DNA from: an uncultured Eubacterium sp.
Lineage (GTDB): Bacteria > Bacillota > Clostridia > Lachnospirales > Lachnospiraceae
DNA: 64,000 nucleotides
Direction: 5' to 3'
Assembly (NCBI GenBank): GCA_947088865.1
Contig: CAMUHY010000014.1
Span: 27,399-91,398, forward strand
This document shows positions 63,287-64,000 of the stretch, one piece after another. The position numbers and the translations under genes are program-made. How positions within the stretch are numbered: the first letter of the stretch is position 1; every line of letters starts with the position of its first letter. Under the pieces are notes generated by a model. That model worked only from the letters and a program-made list of their open reading frames with translations, did not search any database and was not told where the DNA came from.

Positions 63287-63798
63287 TCCAAATACCCCAA
63301 AAATTTCCCTCTATTGGATGCTGCTTCCACTGATACATTAAAATATTCTGCTATTTTAGATGTATCAACTTCATTTTTTTCAATCACATTTTCATTCATC
63401 ACTTTTAGATATTCAGCTTTAGGCATTAGAAATGCTGCTGCAAATTCATTAGCTTGATATTCTTTTTCTGAACTTCCAACTCTATGATAAATATTTTTAT
63501 CTTGACGATTCCAAATCTCTTGATTTATTAAATATCCCATATGCAAAAACAAATGTCCTAATTCATGAGCAATAGTAAATCTACGTCTTTTTTCATCTTG
63601 AAATGGAGATACAATAATTTTAAATGAATTATTACCATCTTTTACAACTGCTCCGTCAGAATATTTAAAATCCGTTTGTATAGTTCCTCCTAATGCCCGA
63701 ACAAGAGCATCTATATCTTGAATAGGAATCTCTATATTAAAAAGACATATAATATCTTCTGTTAATGAATTTATCATATTTCTGGTTGCATGATCCAT
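63280..63798 (-). CDS. ImmA/IrrE family metallopeptidase
   Basis: 172 residues. Zinc motif HELGH in FTIAHELGHLFLHMG, with the downstream YQANEFAAAFLMP segment supplying the third ligand. Such peptidases cleave or inactivate repressors (ImmA/ImmR, IrrE/DdrO). No repressor gene adjoins in the window. It is the first gene of a three-gene operon, its end overlapping the cyclase start by 7 bases, so it may control or protect the cyclase-effector pair. AAGGATGTGATGAA precedes the ATG. Confidence 0.9.
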   Translation of the reverse strand: MDHATRNMINSLTEDIICLFNIEIPIQDIDALVRALGGTIQTDFKYSDGAVVKDGNNSFKIIVSPFQDEKRRRFTIAHELGHLFLHMGYLINQEIWNRQDKNIYHRVGSSEKEYQANEFAAAFLMPKAEYLKVMNENVIEKNEVDTSKIAEYFNVSVEAASNRGKFLGYLEW

Positions 63799-64000
63799 TT
63801 CATCACATCCTTACATAATTTTTTATAATAACATAAAGTTACACTAAATTTATAAAAACATATGTTCTGTATATACAATTACCATAACATATAAAAATAT
63901 AAATTTCAATAATTTTATTTAATTATATCATAAAATCCAAAAATAATAATATTATTCTATAATTATTATAATATTATTTCACTACTCTTTTAATAAAATA
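63799..64000. other. Upstream region of the Pycsar-like operon
   Basis: Two hundred almost purely A/T bases that must carry the operon's promoter; no single promoter can be picked out and no gene is visible before the window ends. Confidence 0.4.

Overview
The window is low-GC chromosomal DNA from an anaerobic Firmicute, most likely a Clostridia/Lachnospiraceae-type bacterium. The evidence is AT-rich codon use, strong GGAGG ribosome sites, a radC-mreBCD-PBP2-minCDE-rodA-mgsA block, an rplU-prp-rpmA-obgE block whose L27 carries the Firmicute N-terminal extension, a lexA/LysM divergent pair, and a ferredoxin-linked indolepyruvate oxidoreductase operon. The taxonomic call is inference from gene content and order.

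Layout. 1-8137: proA (5' end outside the window), a c-di-GMP GGDEF/EAL protein, a LysR regulator, metF, a MATE exporter and a second LysR divergent from it. 8138-11025: an accessory and decaying stretch with frameshifted or truncated gamma-glutamylcyclotransferase, amidoligase, an NLR-like gene and a 5' fragment of miaB. 11333-15007: an intact two-gene TIR + NB-ARC/TPR (NLR-like) system whose two proteins share a short N-terminal motif. 15458-23977: miaB-mutS-mutL-miaA and a PLP lyase-like gene. 24181-33769: cell shape, septum-site and elongation genes. 34225-43206: HlyD-like, yggS, sepF, aroB, lspA, rluD, a cytidylate-kinase-like gene, an active-site-deficient L,D-transpeptidase-like protein and putP. 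43418-47723: tyrosine recombinase, DEAD-box helicase, VanZ, a YneA-like LysM protein divergent from lexA with LexA boxes between. 47894-54604 (minus): iorA-iorB-paaK-ACT-amidohydrolase-symporter. 54818-60079 (minus): the rplU to rsfS ribosome-biogenesis/NAD cluster with its leader and promoter. 60300-63798 (minus): a small HTH gene, a surface-protein remnant, then an overlapping operon of ImmA/IrrE peptidase, class III nucleotide cyclase-NUDIX fusion and three-TM effector, resembling a Pycsar anti-phage system.

Two candidate immune systems stand out: the TIR/NLR pair at 11.3-15.0 kb, inserted in front of miaB and flanked by a decayed tandem copy of itself, and the Pycsar-like operon at the right end, which has an unusual NUDIX fusion and a metallopeptidase partner.

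Three non-coding families also recur. One is an intercistronic element with a hairpin loop complementary to a segment just before the next start codon, with compensatory changes between copies. One is a roughly 48-bp block shared upstream of the miaB and rplU promoters. One is a dispersed hairpin repeat in at least five intergenic spots. No tRNA, rRNA, IS element or CRISPR array was seen.
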